Assembly: GCF_022482905.1 (NCBI RefSeq)
Contig: NZ_JAKVOI010000001.1
Location: 1,799,958-1,863,957 of the forward strand
Direction of reading: 5' to 3'
Length of the DNA: 64,000 bases
Origin: Clostridium sp.
GTDB lineage: Bacteria > Bacillota > Clostridia > Clostridiales > Clostridiaceae
The notes under the pieces were generated by a model. The model worked only from the letters and a program-made list of their open reading frames with translations. It did no database searches and was not told the origin of the DNA. Of the stretch, positions 54,407 through 63,435 are shown in pieces (positions within the stretch are counted from its first letter, which is position 1; every line of letters begins with the position of its first letter). Both the position numbers and the translations under genes were made by a program.

Positions 54407-55075
54407 ATGAGTAAACGAATCAATTTGATAATTGCAGCATTGGTTATAGCAGGAACTTTGCCGGCTTTTACACCTAATACAGCAAAAGCAGCAGGAACAG
54501 CCTGCCCTACTTCAGTAAATCAGCAAAATCTGTTAAAAGACATTCTAAATAAATATCCTCAACTGAAAAATTGTAAAATTACTAATTCAAAAAATACAAC
54601 TACCCAAAATTCAGGTTCAAACACTTCTACGCAGCCTAAAAGCAATGCAAATACAGCAGGAAATAGTGGACAAGCCTCCTCTATAAGTGCAGAAGCAAAT
54701 GAAGTAATCAGGTTAGTGAACGTTGAAAGAAATAAAAATGGACTAGCGTCTCTCAAGGCTAACGCTGAATTATCCAAAGTAGCATCAGTTAAAGCCCAGG
54801 ACATGATTGACAAAAACTATTTCAGTCATACTTCACCTACATACGGATCTCCTTTTGACATGATGCAAAAATTCGGTATAAAGTATACAGCTGCAGGTGA
54901 AAATATTGCATATGGCCAGAAAACTCCTGCAGAAGTAATGAATGGATGGATGAATTCTTCAGGACACAGGGCAAATATATTGAATTCCAATTTTACTGAA
55001 ATTGGAGTCGGAGTTGCCAAGGACAAAAATGGGACTCCATACTGGGTTCAGATGTTTATAAACCCTGGAAAATAA
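54407..55075 (+). CDS. Secreted CAP-domain (SCP/YkwD-like) protein
   Basis: 222 residues. N-terminal signal peptide (1-~29, cleaved near KAAG), a Ser/Thr/Asn/Gln-rich linker (about 55-95), and a C-terminal CAP domain (about 100-222). CAP signatures: VNVERNKNGLASLKANAEL, NYFSHTSPTYGSPFDMM, AGENIAYGQKTPAEVMNGWM, SSGHRANILNSNFTEIGVG. Similar proteins occur in spores (YkwD) and as secreted proteins. Ligand unknown. A strong terminator follows. Confidence 0.93.
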   Translation: MSKRINLIIAALVIAGTLPAFTPNTAKAAGTACPTSVNQQNLLKDILNKYPQLKNCKITNSKNTTTQNSGSNTSTQPKSNANTAGNSGQASSISAEANEVIRLVNVERNKNGLASLKANAELSKVASVKAQDMIDKNYFSHTSPTYGSPFDMMQKFGIKYTAAGENIAYGQKTPAEVMNGWMNSSGHRANILNSNFTEIGVGVAKDKNGTPYWVQMFINPGK

Positions 55076-55089
55076 AAACTATTTATTTC

Positions 55090-55127
55090 AAGGACTGTTG
55101 ATAAAATGTACTTTATCAACAGTCCTT
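55090..55127 (+). terminator. Intrinsic terminator after the CAP-domain gene
   Basis: AAGGACTGTTGATAAA (from 55090) pairs with TTTATCAACAGTCCTT (to 55127), a perfect 16-bp stem with a 6-nt loop, followed by TCATC. No long T tract, but the stem is strong. Placed between convergent genes. Confidence 0.8.
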
Positions 55128-55340
55128 TCATCTACATAAGACTTTTTGCAGTTAAAAAAGTAATGTTAAAATATTTTATTTTAAATTTTACATGAATGCT
55201 CTTTTTCTAAATCACATCCTGTATTAAAATTAATTTGAATAGACTATTTACAATTACTACGGTCAGTCCTACTTCTATTTCTACTTTTAAAATTTTCGTC
55301 TTATTATCAGTAAATTTTCCTTTAAATATAGCTCTATGAC

Positions 55341-55868
55341 TTATCTGTTTATTACTTTTATCTGCATTCCGCTCATGACATCCAGGGCCTTTTCATTCAA
55401 GCTCTCGTCATTGCTTGCAGTGCAGAGTGCATCTACTATGATCTCTGCTTCCGGAAGTGCAGCCTTTGCCAAAACAGCATTTGATATTACACAGATATTG
55501 GATACCACACCTACCAATTCAACACTTTGAAATCCACCTTTTGACAGATAATTTGCCAGTTCCATTGATCCAAAGGTTACCTTTTCGAAACCTTTTGTAT
55601 CATCATCAAACATGTGATAAATTTTTCCGTACAGATTCCATCCTTCTGTATTCTTTATACAATGCCTTACAGGTAGATTTTTCCCTTCCTGAGTACTCAG
55701 ATAATCCTCACCATGAGTATCGAATGTAAATACTACTTCATACCCATTGTTTTTGTACTGCTCAATTTTTTCTGCAATTCTGTCCTCCAGTTCAACTGCC
55801 TTGTCAAATCCAAGACTTCCCTTCACAAAGTCATTTTGATAGTCCACTACAAGCAATATCCTTTTCAT
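55341..55868 (-). CDS. Isochorismatase-family cysteine hydrolase
   Basis: 175 residues from the ATG at 55868, 7 nt after GGGGGG; the ATG at 55874 is too close to that site. Catalytic triad: Asp in LLVVDYQNDFV, Lys in FEKVTFGSME and Cys in VGVVSNICVISNAVLAK. FDTHGEDY fits the metal-binding part of nicotinamidases. The substrate may be nicotinamide, but this is not certain. It follows the HD gene directly and is probably cotranscribed with it. Confidence 0.88.
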   Translation of the reverse strand: MKRILLVVDYQNDFVKGSLGFDKAVELEDRIAEKIEQYKNNGYEVVFTFDTHGEDYLSTQEGKNLPVRHCIKNTEGWNLYGKIYHMFDDDTKGFEKVTFGSMELANYLSKGGFQSVELVGVVSNICVISNAVLAKAALPEAEIIVDALCTASNDESLNEKALDVMSGMQIKVINR

Positions 55869-55870
55869 TA

Positions 55871-56494
55871 TCATTCCCCCCTAGCTATATTTTTAAGAAA
55901 CTGCATTATATTTTTCCATTCTTCCTGCCTGCTGCTGTTCAATCTTCCCATCCTGTCACAAAAGCCAAGCAGGGCCACTTCCATGACATCCGTATGCTGT
56001 TTCATTCCATCTATATCTGCAAAGGGCAAATTTTTTGTTACAAAGAGTATATTCATATGATATCTTACTAGCCAGGAGACCTTGTCAATGAAAATTATAT
56101 CATCTGTAAAACACGACAGAAATTCATTGACCAGCCTGGCACCAACCTTGTCGTGGTCATATGAAGTTATTTTCCCCTTTCTGTTCCTCGTGGTGGAAGA
56201 TTTCCCTATGTCATGAAGAAGTGCCGCCCACATAAACACCCTTTGGTCTCTACTTTTTATTTTGACATTTGCTGCTTCATCCACCACAAGCATAGTATGG
56301 TTCCACACGTTTCCTTCAGGATGATATTTAGGAGACTGCTCTGTAATTTTCAATTTATACAGCATGTCAAATGGATATTTATCAAAGGATGAATCATTGC
56401 ATATTTGTTCTAAATAAAAGGATGGTTGGGAATCCTCCAATAAATGGCGCTCAATATTAAAATACAATTTATCAAATATCTTAGAGTTCTTCAT
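55871..56494 (-). CDS. HD-domain phosphohydrolase
   Basis: 207 residues if the ATG at 56494 (AGGA 11 nt upstream) is used; a GTG at 56533 would add 13 residues without a ribosome site. The HD motif is WAALLHDIGKSSTTRNRKG, with H before it in PEGNVWNHTMLVVDE and later DHDKVGARLV. It resembles the C-terminal HD part of tRNA nucleotidyltransferase-related phosphohydrolases. The start lies inside the 3' end of the aldo-keto reductase gene (14 bp overlap). Confidence 0.85.
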   Translation of the reverse strand: MKNSKIFDKLYFNIERHLLEDSQPSFYLEQICNDSSFDKYPFDMLYKLKITEQSPKYHPEGNVWNHTMLVVDEAANVKIKSRDQRVFMWAALLHDIGKSSTTRNRKGKITSYDHDKVGARLVNEFLSCFTDDIIFIDKVSWLVRYHMNILFVTKNLPFADIDGMKQHTDVMEVALLGFCDRMGRLNSSRQEEWKNIMQFLKNIARGE

Positions 56495-57323
56495 ATACTG
56501 CCGGGTCCTGATTTTTATTTCTTCCCGATTCACGTGTCAATTCACAAATGCTCTCCATTTCTCTCTCGGACAATTCAAAATCAAATATATTCAGATTCTC
56601 AACCTGATGCTGCTTTGATACAGCTTTGGGGATTGGAACCGCTCCAAGCTGCACATGCCAGCGTAAGACCACCTGTGAAGCTGTTTTATTATGCGCCCTT
56701 GCTATTTCACAAATTCTTTCCTCTTTAAGTAAGCCATTCGACCTCCCGAGAGGACTCCATGATTCCGTTACAATATTGTGTTCCCTATTCCACTTGCGCT
56801 GATTTTCCTGGTTGAAATACGGGTGGAGCTCAATCTGGTTTACACTGGGTGTTACACCTGTTTCTTCTATCAGTTTGCCTATGTGCTCAGGAAGAAAATT
56901 GCAGACTCCTATGGACCTTATCAGCCCCCGCTTTTTGGATTCTATCAATGCCTGCCACGCTTCAACATATAAATCAATTCTCGGATTCGGCCAATGAATC
57001 AAGTACAGATCATAATAATCAAGCTGTGCCCTTAACAGTGATTCCTGAACAGTTTCAATTGCCTCTCCATATGAATGGTGACGGCCTGGCAATTTTGAAG
57101 TAATCAAAAGTTTATCTCTCGATACGGAACTTTGTTTAACAGCTTCTCCAACTGCCCCTTCATTTTCATAGTTGAATGCAGAATCAATCAGTCTGTATCC
57201 AATATCAATTGCATCTTTTATGGCATCCACTCCATACAGTCCATTTAACTTATAGGTTCCAAATCCAACAGCCGGTATTTTAAGTCCATCGTTCAATTTA
57301 ATTTCAGCAACCTTGTTCTGCAT
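56481..57323 (-). CDS. Aldo/keto reductase
   Basis: 280 residues, TIM barrel. The tetrad: Asp in GYRLIDSAFNYENEGAVG, Tyr in the same, Lys in LLITSKLPGRHH and His in YLIHWPNPR. C-terminal PKAVSKQHQVENLNIFDFEL is the cofactor-binding end. NADPH-dependent reductase of the AKR5-like bacterial type (2,5-diketogluconate/methylglyoxal reductase-like). ATG at 57323 follows AGGAG by 9 nt. Substrate unknown. Confidence 0.92.
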   Translation of the reverse strand: MQNKVAEIKLNDGLKIPAVGFGTYKLNGLYGVDAIKDAIDIGYRLIDSAFNYENEGAVGEAVKQSSVSRDKLLITSKLPGRHHSYGEAIETVQESLLRAQLDYYDLYLIHWPNPRIDLYVEAWQALIESKKRGLIRSIGVCNFLPEHIGKLIEETGVTPSVNQIELHPYFNQENQRKWNREHNIVTESWSPLGRSNGLLKEERICEIARAHNKTASQVVLRWHVQLGAVPIPKAVSKQHQVENLNIFDFELSEREMESICELTRESGRNKNQDPAVYEEL

Positions 57324-57355
57324 AAAAAACATCTCCTCTAAATTCTAAATAAATC

Positions 57356-58750
57356 TCAATTATTATCCAGATCAATTGTGAATTTACTATCTTCAAGTAA
57401 TTTTATATCACTCATATCAGTCGTTCCAACATATATTTCGCCCTTATCTCTATCCTTAAATACTTTCGTAATTATATCCCTGTTACTGGATACATTTTTA
57501 TAATCTCCTCCTGAATCTTCATCATCCAGCATTTTTTTATTGCTATCATATAAATACAATCTGCCAAGTTGTATGTCCAATCCCAAATTTCCTTCACATC
57601 TGTACTTTGCATATACCTTTCCATCTCTCCTGGTTATACCATATACAATCAATCTGTTGTCCTCATCCTGTTTTAATACAATAGGAAAATTTCCAGTAAC
57701 TTTTAATGGCTCCAGATACCTTGGATTGTGAGTTGCATAATATGGAGTTATATACATTTTCTTTGAATCTTTAGGCATTCCAGAAAACAGTTCAAAACTC
57801 ATATCATCTTTATCAGCATAGTTTACAGTATTTTTATTGGGCATTAACTCTGAACCTTTCCATCTAAGATAATTTCCTCTATTATCCGTAATTATAAAAT
57901 CCAGTGGATTAGTATACTTGCGATTGGGTGAAATATTATAAGTGTAGTCAAATAGAATTTTTGTACTGAGTGGTGTTACATTAATCTGTTTGATTTCCGT
58001 ATCTATATTATACCATTTGATACGTTTATTTATTTTAACAATTTTTGTACTGTTCATAATTTTTTTCTTTGATACAGTAAAATTAAAATCCCATGGTCCC
58101 TTTATTACTCTACTTTTTTTTGAATCTGGCGAAACGGCATTAAAATCTGCATAGGATATTTTTACATGCATATTGTCCGGTATATTCATATTGTCCGGTA
58201 TATCTATAGTATCTACAGTCGTATAGGTAGTATAAGCAGCATTATTAACAATTTTACTGTCCTTTCCACCACTTCCATTTAACCATTTTCCATTAACGGT
58301 TATGGTAGGATTCACTGTAGGAAAAGATTTTTCGTAAAATTTATATCCGGTTTTAAATGTTGCAGCAATTATAAATCTATTATCATCAATGGCAACCTCG
58401 TTTAAAGTAACTTTAATACCGTTTTTTTCTATTGATTTATTTATTACAGATGTATAAGTGTCGAATTCACCATTATCTCTATCTTCAAAATTCTTTATTA
58501 TATTTCCCAACAGAGGTATTTCTCTGGCAAAAGTAGGCTTCACATTAAATATTATTATACATGCTAAAAACAATACTGCAAAAGATATGCATGCATTTTT
58601 CACAAATTTTTTCAAATTATATATATTTTTTTCAGTATAACGATGTAATCTCTTTTTTATCTTTTTTTTATCTATATCATTCAAATCAGTTTTATCATAT
58701 TCTTTTAAATCAATTTCTACATAATTGAGGAACTCGTATATATCCTTCAT
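57356..58750 (-). CDS. DUF4179-domain membrane protein, putative anti-sigma factor
   Basis: 464 residues. Cytoplasmic N-terminus (1-46), one transmembrane helix (about 47-66, ISFAVLFLACIIIF) and a large extracytoplasmic part starting with the DUF4179 region (FAREIPLLGNIIKNFEDRDNGE). The start overlaps the sigma stop by 4 bp, typical of an anti-sigma/sigma pair. A tandem IPDNMNIPDNM repeat lies near residue 190. Signal unknown. Confidence 0.85.
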   Translation of the reverse strand: MKDIYEFLNYVEIDLKEYDKTDLNDIDKKKIKKRLHRYTEKNIYNLKKFVKNACISFAVLFLACIIIFNVKPTFAREIPLLGNIIKNFEDRDNGEFDTYTSVINKSIEKNGIKVTLNEVAIDDNRFIIAATFKTGYKFYEKSFPTVNPTITVNGKWLNGSGGKDSKIVNNAAYTTYTTVDTIDIPDNMNIPDNMHVKISYADFNAVSPDSKKSRVIKGPWDFNFTVSKKKIMNSTKIVKINKRIKWYNIDTEIKQINVTPLSTKILFDYTYNISPNRKYTNPLDFIITDNRGNYLRWKGSELMPNKNTVNYADKDDMSFELFSGMPKDSKKMYITPYYATHNPRYLEPLKVTGNFPIVLKQDEDNRLIVYGITRRDGKVYAKYRCEGNLGLDIQLGRLYLYDSNKKMLDDEDSGGDYKNVSSNRDIITKVFKDRDKGEIYVGTTDMSDIKLLEDSKFTIDLDNN

Positions 58751-59304
58751 AATTTGTCAACCTCCCTGAAAATAATTTTTCTCAGCTTTTTTCTACCTCT
58801 ACTAAGTCTATTATTTACAACTTCTCTATTAACATTTAATTTTTCTGCTATATGCCCAGAAGTTTCATTATTAAAATACTTGAGAATAAATATTTCCCTG
58901 TCCTGTGGTTTTAAGTTGGATAATAATTTCATTATTTCATTATAATTTTCTTTTTGCAAAATATCTTCATCTACGGTGTTCATGCTTTTTATTTCCATTT
59001 TATCTATATTTTCATTTTTCAACTCTTTAATTAATTTTCTCTGATAGTCTATTGATTTGTATTTTGATATTGCAGCTATCCAGCTCTTGAAACTACTGTT
59101 TCCATTATACTTATCTATATTATTCCAAACCGCCAGCAAAATATCATTTATACATTCTTCCACACCACCATTATTTTCGAAATTAAACAGTATTTTTTTC
59201 ACTATGGAATGTATAAGTCCGCCATAAGTATCTACAACAAAATCCAATGCTCTTGGATTTCTCTTTTTGAGTTGCGAAATTACATTGTCTTTATTAATTT
59301 TCAC
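58747..59304 (-). CDS. ECF-type sigma factor paired with DUF4179 protein
   Basis: 185 residues from the GTG at 59304, 7 nt after AAGGAG; an ATG at 59322 precedes that site. Region 2: RALDFVVDTYGGLIHSIV and SFKSWIAAISKYKSIDYQRK; region 4: LKPQDREIFILKYFNNETSG and LNVNREVVNNRLSRGRKKL. A CATAAATTATG palindrome (59334-59344) is just upstream. Second ECF system in this window, with a different anti-sigma type from the first. Confidence 0.92.
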   Translation of the reverse strand: MKINKDNVISQLKKRNPRALDFVVDTYGGLIHSIVKKILFNFENNGGVEECINDILLAVWNNIDKYNGNSSFKSWIAAISKYKSIDYQRKLIKELKNENIDKMEIKSMNTVDEDILQKENYNEIMKLLSNLKPQDREIFILKYFNNETSGHIAEKLNVNREVVNNRLSRGRKKLRKIIFREVDKL

Positions 59305-59439
59305 TATTTCTCTCCTTTCCATAAAACCTACTTCATAAATTATGTCGTAACAATTATGAAAATAATATCAATAAACAACAAATACATATTTAACCGCTAT
59401 ATAAAATTTTTACAAGCTCTTGACTTTTAAATATATTTA

Positions 59440-59473
59440 TATAATAATTAATACATAAAGATAATGATTATTA
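59440..59473 (+). promoter_or_regulatory. ahpC: ahpCF promoter with PerR-like box
   Basis: TATAAT lies at 59440-59445. Downstream, AGATAATGATTATTA (59459-59473) matches the PerR box TTATAATNATTATAA at 11 of 14 fixed positions; the core ATAATGATTAT is a perfect palindrome. It covers the expected transcription start, as fits a peroxide-responsive repressor. A TTGACT is at 59420-59425, with awkward spacing. Confidence 0.6.
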
Positions 59474-59529
59474 TTTACATTCAAATAAAAGAGTAAAATA
59501 TTATTCCAAATTTCAAGGAGGTAGTTATT

Positions 59530-60093
59530 ATGTCATTAATTGGAACTGAAGTAAAGCCATTCAAGGCCACTGCTTATCAAAATGGAAAATTTACAGATAT
59601 TACAGAAGCGGATTTCAAAGGAAGATGGAGTGTAGTACTTTTCTATCCAGCTGATTTCAGCTTTGTATGTCCAACTGAACTTGAAGATTTGCAAAACAAT
59701 TATGAAACATTGAAAGAACTTGGCGCTGAAGTATATTCTGTTTCAACAGATACTCATTATACACACAAGGCATGGCACGATAGTTCAGAAGCTATAAATA
59801 AAATTACTTATACTATGATTGGAGACCCTTCCCAGACATTGTCAAGAAACTTTGATGTACTTATTGAAGACAAAGGTCTTGCTGACCGTGGTACTTTCCT
59901 CATTGATCCAGACGGCATAATTCAGGCTATTGAAATCAATGCCAGAAATATAGGCAGAGATGCCGCCACTGTCGTAAACAAATTAAAAGCAGCACAATAT
60001 GTCAGAAACAACCCAGGTGAAGTTTGCCCCGCTAAATGGAAGGAAGGCTCTTCAACCCTAAAACCTAGCCTTGATCTTGTAGGGAAAATTTAA
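59530..60093 (+). CDS. ahpC: Alkyl hydroperoxide reductase subunit C (peroxiredoxin)
   Basis: 187 residues. Peroxidatic C47 in [14 protein letters not shown] and resolving C166 in [13 protein letters not shown], typical 2-Cys AhpC. Reduces peroxides with electrons from AhpF, encoded 13 bp downstream. AAGGAGG precedes the ATG. A PerR-like box lies in the promoter. Confidence 0.98.
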   Translation: MSLIGTEVKPFKATAYQNGKFTDITEADFKGRWSVVLFYPADFSFVCPTELEDLQNNYETLKELGAEVYSVSTDTHYTHKAWHDSSEAINKITYTMIGDPSQTLSRNFDVLIEDKGLADRGTFLIDPDGIIQAIEINARNIGRDAATVVNKLKAAQYVRNNPGEVCPAKWKEGSSTLKPSLDLVGKI

Positions 60094-60106
60094 AGAGGTG
60101 ATATAA

Positions 60107-61636
60107 ATGATTCTGGATGCAGATATAAGATCACAATTAGTCCAATATCTCGATCTTATGGAAGGTGATGTACTGCTTAAAGTCAGTGCTGGATCAGACA
60201 AGATATCCGGTGACATGCTGACTTTTATAGATGAACTTGCAAGCATGTCACCTAAAATCAAGGTAGAAAACGCCTCACTTCAAAGGACTCCAAGCTTTAG
60301 TGTTGACCATCCACATGAAGATACCGGTATAGTTTTTGCAGGTATTCCTCTAGGACATGAATTTACTTCATTTGTACTTGCACTTTTGCAGGTCAGTGGA
60401 AAATCTCCAAAGATCGACAGTGAGACACGCGAACAAATAGAAAACATCAAAGGCGATTATTCTTTTGAAACTTACGTAAGCTTAAGCTGCAACAACTGTC
60501 CGGATGTTGTCCAGGCACTTAACATTATGAGTATTATAAATCCCAATATTACACATACCATGATTGACGGTGCGGTTTTCAAAAAAGAAGTGGAGAGAAA
60601 AAACATCAGGGCTGTACCTTCTATCTATCTTAATGATTCCCACTTTGACACTGGTCGTATGACACTTGAAGATATTCTTTCAAAAATCAACGGCAATACC
60701 ATACCATCAGGAAATTTCAGCAAAGATCCATACGATGTTCTCGTTGTTGGGGGAGGACCTGCCGGTGCAAGTGCAGCAATATACGCAGCTCGAAAGGGAA
60801 TACGAACTGGAATTGTTGCTGAACGCTTCGGTGGTCAGGTTATGGATACTGTTGGTATTGAGAATCTCATAGGTATAAAATACATCGAAGGTTCAAAGTT
60901 ATCTGCAAATCTTGAGGAACACGTTAAAGAATACAACGTCGATATAATCAGCTCCCGGCGTGCCGCAAATTTAAAAAAGAAAGAATCAATAGAAGTTCAG
61001 CTTGAAAATGGAATCATACTAAAAAGCAAAACTGTAATTCTTGCCACAGGTGCCCGATGGCGGGATATTGGCGTACCCGGTGAAAAAGCACTGAAAAACA
61101 AGGGTGTAACCTACTGTCCGCATTGTGACGGCCCTTTGTTTAAGGGAAAAGCTGTAGCAGTCATAGGCGGCGGTAATTCCGGTATCGAGGCAGCCATTGA
61201 TCTGGCCGGAATTGTAAATCATGTAACTGTCATTGAATTTATGCCTGAGCTGAGATCTGATGATGTGCTCCAAAAACGCCTTGGCAGTTTGTCTAATGTA
61301 ACTGTTATAAAAAATGCCGAAACAAAAGAAATTACCGGAAAGGACAATGTAGACGGCATTACCTATGTTGACCGTTCCACAGGTGAGAAACATCATATTG
61401 ACATACAGGGTGTATTTGTCCAGATTGGTCTAGTTCCAAATACCAATTGGCTGGGTGAAACCGTAGCTCGTAATTCAAAAGGAGAAATCGTCACAGATAA
61501 TCACGGCGCAACAAGCATACCCGGAGTGTTTGCAGCAGGTGACTGCACAAATAGTCCATACAAACAAATTATTATTTCTATGGGATCGGGTGCAACTGCA
61601 GCTTTAAGTGCATTTGACTACCTAATCCGAAATTAA
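60107..61636 (+). CDS. ahpF: Alkyl hydroperoxide reductase subunit F
   Basis: 509 residues. The N-terminal double thioredoxin fold has C128-C131 in LSCNNCPDVVQ. The FAD site is VVGGGPAGASAAIYAARKG (near 212), followed by the NAD site IGGGNSGIEAAIDLAG and the redox-active C337-C340 in YCPHCDGPLF. It passes electrons from NADH to AhpC. Cotranscribed with ahpC; a terminator follows. Confidence 0.98.
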   Translation: MILDADIRSQLVQYLDLMEGDVLLKVSAGSDKISGDMLTFIDELASMSPKIKVENASLQRTPSFSVDHPHEDTGIVFAGIPLGHEFTSFVLALLQVSGKSPKIDSETREQIENIKGDYSFETYVSLSCNNCPDVVQALNIMSIINPNITHTMIDGAVFKKEVERKNIRAVPSIYLNDSHFDTGRMTLEDILSKINGNTIPSGNFSKDPYDVLVVGGGPAGASAAIYAARKGIRTGIVAERFGGQVMDTVGIENLIGIKYIEGSKLSANLEEHVKEYNVDIISSRRAANLKKKESIEVQLENGIILKSKTVILATGARWRDIGVPGEKALKNKGVTYCPHCDGPLFKGKAVAVIGGGNSGIEAAIDLAGIVNHVTVIEFMPELRSDDVLQKRLGSLSNVTVIKNAETKEITGKDNVDGITYVDRSTGEKHHIDIQGVFVQIGLVPNTNWLGETVARNSKGEIVTDNHGATSIPGVFAAGDCTNSPYKQIIISMGSGATAALSAFDYLIRN

Positions 61637-61640
61637 TTTG

Positions 61641-61684
61641 AAAAGAGGCTGTAGTACAATCAAATTTGTGCAACAGCCTCTTTT
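61641..61684 (+). terminator. Intrinsic terminator after ahpF
   Basis: AAAAGAGGCTGT (61641-61652) pairs perfectly with ACAGCCTCTTTT (61673-61684), followed by ATTTTA. The stem is symmetrical and may also stop the convergent AEC transporter transcript. Confidence 0.9.
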
Positions 61685-61699
61685 ATTTTACCCTAAACA

Positions 61700-62620
61700 T
61701 CAAAATAATTTTATAGCTACGGATAACACAATAGGCAATGTAAGTACCATAAAAGTCATGGTTTCAACAACTGTTCTGGCTGCATATTCAGGATTGCAAT
61801 TATATTGCTGAGCCAATATGACATTTAATGATCCTGAGGGTAAACTGCTCAAAATAGCAATAACTATTGCAACTTCTCCTCTAACACCTAATAGCTGCAA
61901 TAATAAAATTACAACCGCTGGAAATAAAATCAACCTTATAAAAGTTACAAAATGAGCATATTTATCCTTTAATATTTCCATTGGTTTCATGTCAACTAAT
62001 GTACATCCGATTATTATCATAGATAATGGCACTATCATTCCACCAACTGCAGACATTGATTCACTTATAAATTTGGGGAATCTATACGGAGATAAATATA
62101 TTGCAATAGTTACAAAAGATGCTAAGGAAATCGGGCTTTTAAATATTGAAATTAAGTTAGTTTTCTTATCATCACTTAATAAATTGATGCCGTAAGTAAA
62201 AAGAAATATTTGATAAAACATATTGTAAACTACAGTATACAGCAATCCGTTATTTCCATATAATTGCTCCGCCAGAGGAAATCCTATAAAACCTACATTG
62301 GCAAATACGGACATTGTAATGAATATTTTATTATGTGAATTATTTATCCTGAATAATTTTGTAATAACATGAGCCAGTATTAATGTAAGAATATAGTATA
62401 TCAAACACACCACTGCAGTAGTTGCAAGACCTTTTGACAACTGTGGTGAAAATAGATTAGAAGATGATGACAAGATGCTTACTGGCAGTACTGCTTTTAA
62501 TAAAAAATTAGATAGTTCCTTCTGAAATTCATTGTTTATTATATTAGTCTTTTTCAAAATGAATCCGAACAAAACTATCAAGACTACCTTGGCAAAGATT
62601 ACAATCAATGAATTTTGCAT
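61700..62620 (-). CDS. AEC family transporter (auxin efflux carrier-like)
   Basis: 306 residues with about ten hydrophobic helices; MFVNVGFIGFPL-like SVFANVGFIGFPLAEQLYG and GGMIVPLSMIIIGCTLVDMK are AEC hallmarks. Bacterial members carry malate, malonate or amino acids. It starts 2 bp after the racemase-family gene stop and is likely cotranscribed with it and with the oxidase gene. Confidence 0.9.
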   Translation of the reverse strand: MQNSLIVIFAKVVLIVLFGFILKKTNIINNEFQKELSNFLLKAVLPVSILSSSSNLFSPQLSKGLATTAVVCLIYYILTLILAHVITKLFRINNSHNKIFITMSVFANVGFIGFPLAEQLYGNNGLLYTVVYNMFYQIFLFTYGINLLSDDKKTNLISIFKSPISLASFVTIAIYLSPYRFPKFISESMSAVGGMIVPLSMIIIGCTLVDMKPMEILKDKYAHFVTFIRLILFPAVVILLLQLLGVRGEVAIVIAILSSLPSGSLNVILAQQYNCNPEYAARTVVETMTFMVLTLPIVLSVAIKLF

Positions 62621-62622
62621 AA

Positions 62623-63402
62623 TTATATAAAACCATCATAAGGTTTTTGAGTAACACTATTATGCAGCCATTTTATCAATGTAGTAAAATCAAACACCGG
62701 CAATTTTACTTCTCTCTGAATTGCTGCGGCGTAAGGCGGCATGTCACTGCATTCCAGCAAAACAGCTCCAATATCTGAATCTTCTTCTACCATCTCTAAT
62801 GCTCTTGAAATTATCTCCTGTTTTACGATTCTATTGTCAAATTCTCCTCTTCCCTCTAAAATACACGAAAACTCAGGTTCATTTCTCATATCTTTGACAA
62901 CCAATTGTCCTTTATTCGTAACCCCACAATTTTCAAGAAGTTTATCTGTCAATGATGATTTATCAGCAGTTAAAATTCCTATTTTCTGGCTTGGCTTTAT
63001 AATAGTAGAAATCCAGGGTATCTGTATCAAACTTGAAAGACCTACAGGTACATCAAGGGACTCCACCAGATCCCTTTGAAAATTCCCAAAAAATCCACAA
63101 GCTGCAGTAATAGCTCTTACCCCTTCTTTTTCCAACTCCCTTCCCGCCTTTATAAGATCTTCCAGAACATCTTTTTCCGCCCTGAAAAGTTTGGGAACAT
63201 TCAAACCTTTTACAGCCTTCAATCTAACAGGGAAATCAAAGGTGTAGCCATTTACGATATTTCCAGGTATCATAGGATACCATACATCTTCAATATACAA
63301 TATTCCAATAGGATAGCCCGATATATTCTGTCCTTTTAACATTTTAACCTTGTGGCACGGATTTGATGGAGATAAATATCCATATACTCTTCCTTTATTC
63401 AC
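62623..63402 (-). CDS. Aspartate/glutamate/hydantoin racemase-family protein
   Basis: 259 residues. Two candidate catalytic cysteines: ITAACGFFGNFQRDLV and GAVLLECSDMPPYAAAI, as in the Asp/Glu racemase fold. The N-terminus (MLKGQNISGYPIGILYIEDV) is unlike MurI or AspR, so the substrate is uncertain. Placed between a DadA-like oxidase gene and an AEC transporter, it may racemise or act on an imported amino acid. Confidence 0.85.
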   Translation of the reverse strand: MNKGRVYGYLSPSNPCHKVKMLKGQNISGYPIGILYIEDVWYPMIPGNIVNGYTFDFPVRLKAVKGLNVPKLFRAEKDVLEDLIKAGRELEKEGVRAITAACGFFGNFQRDLVESLDVPVGLSSLIQIPWISTIIKPSQKIGILTADKSSLTDKLLENCGVTNKGQLVVKDMRNEPEFSCILEGRGEFDNRIVKQEIISRALEMVEEDSDIGAVLLECSDMPPYAAAIQREVKLPVFDFTTLIKWLHNSVTQKPYDGFI

Positions 63403-63435
63403 TAATATCCCTCCATTCTAAAGTATTTATATGAA

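Noticed and set aside
56481-56533. Aldo-keto reductase / HD gene overlap as a frameshift or fusion
   Set aside because: Both proteins have complete motifs and normal ends; the smaller 14-bp overlap from the ATG at 56494 is an ordinary coupling arrangement.
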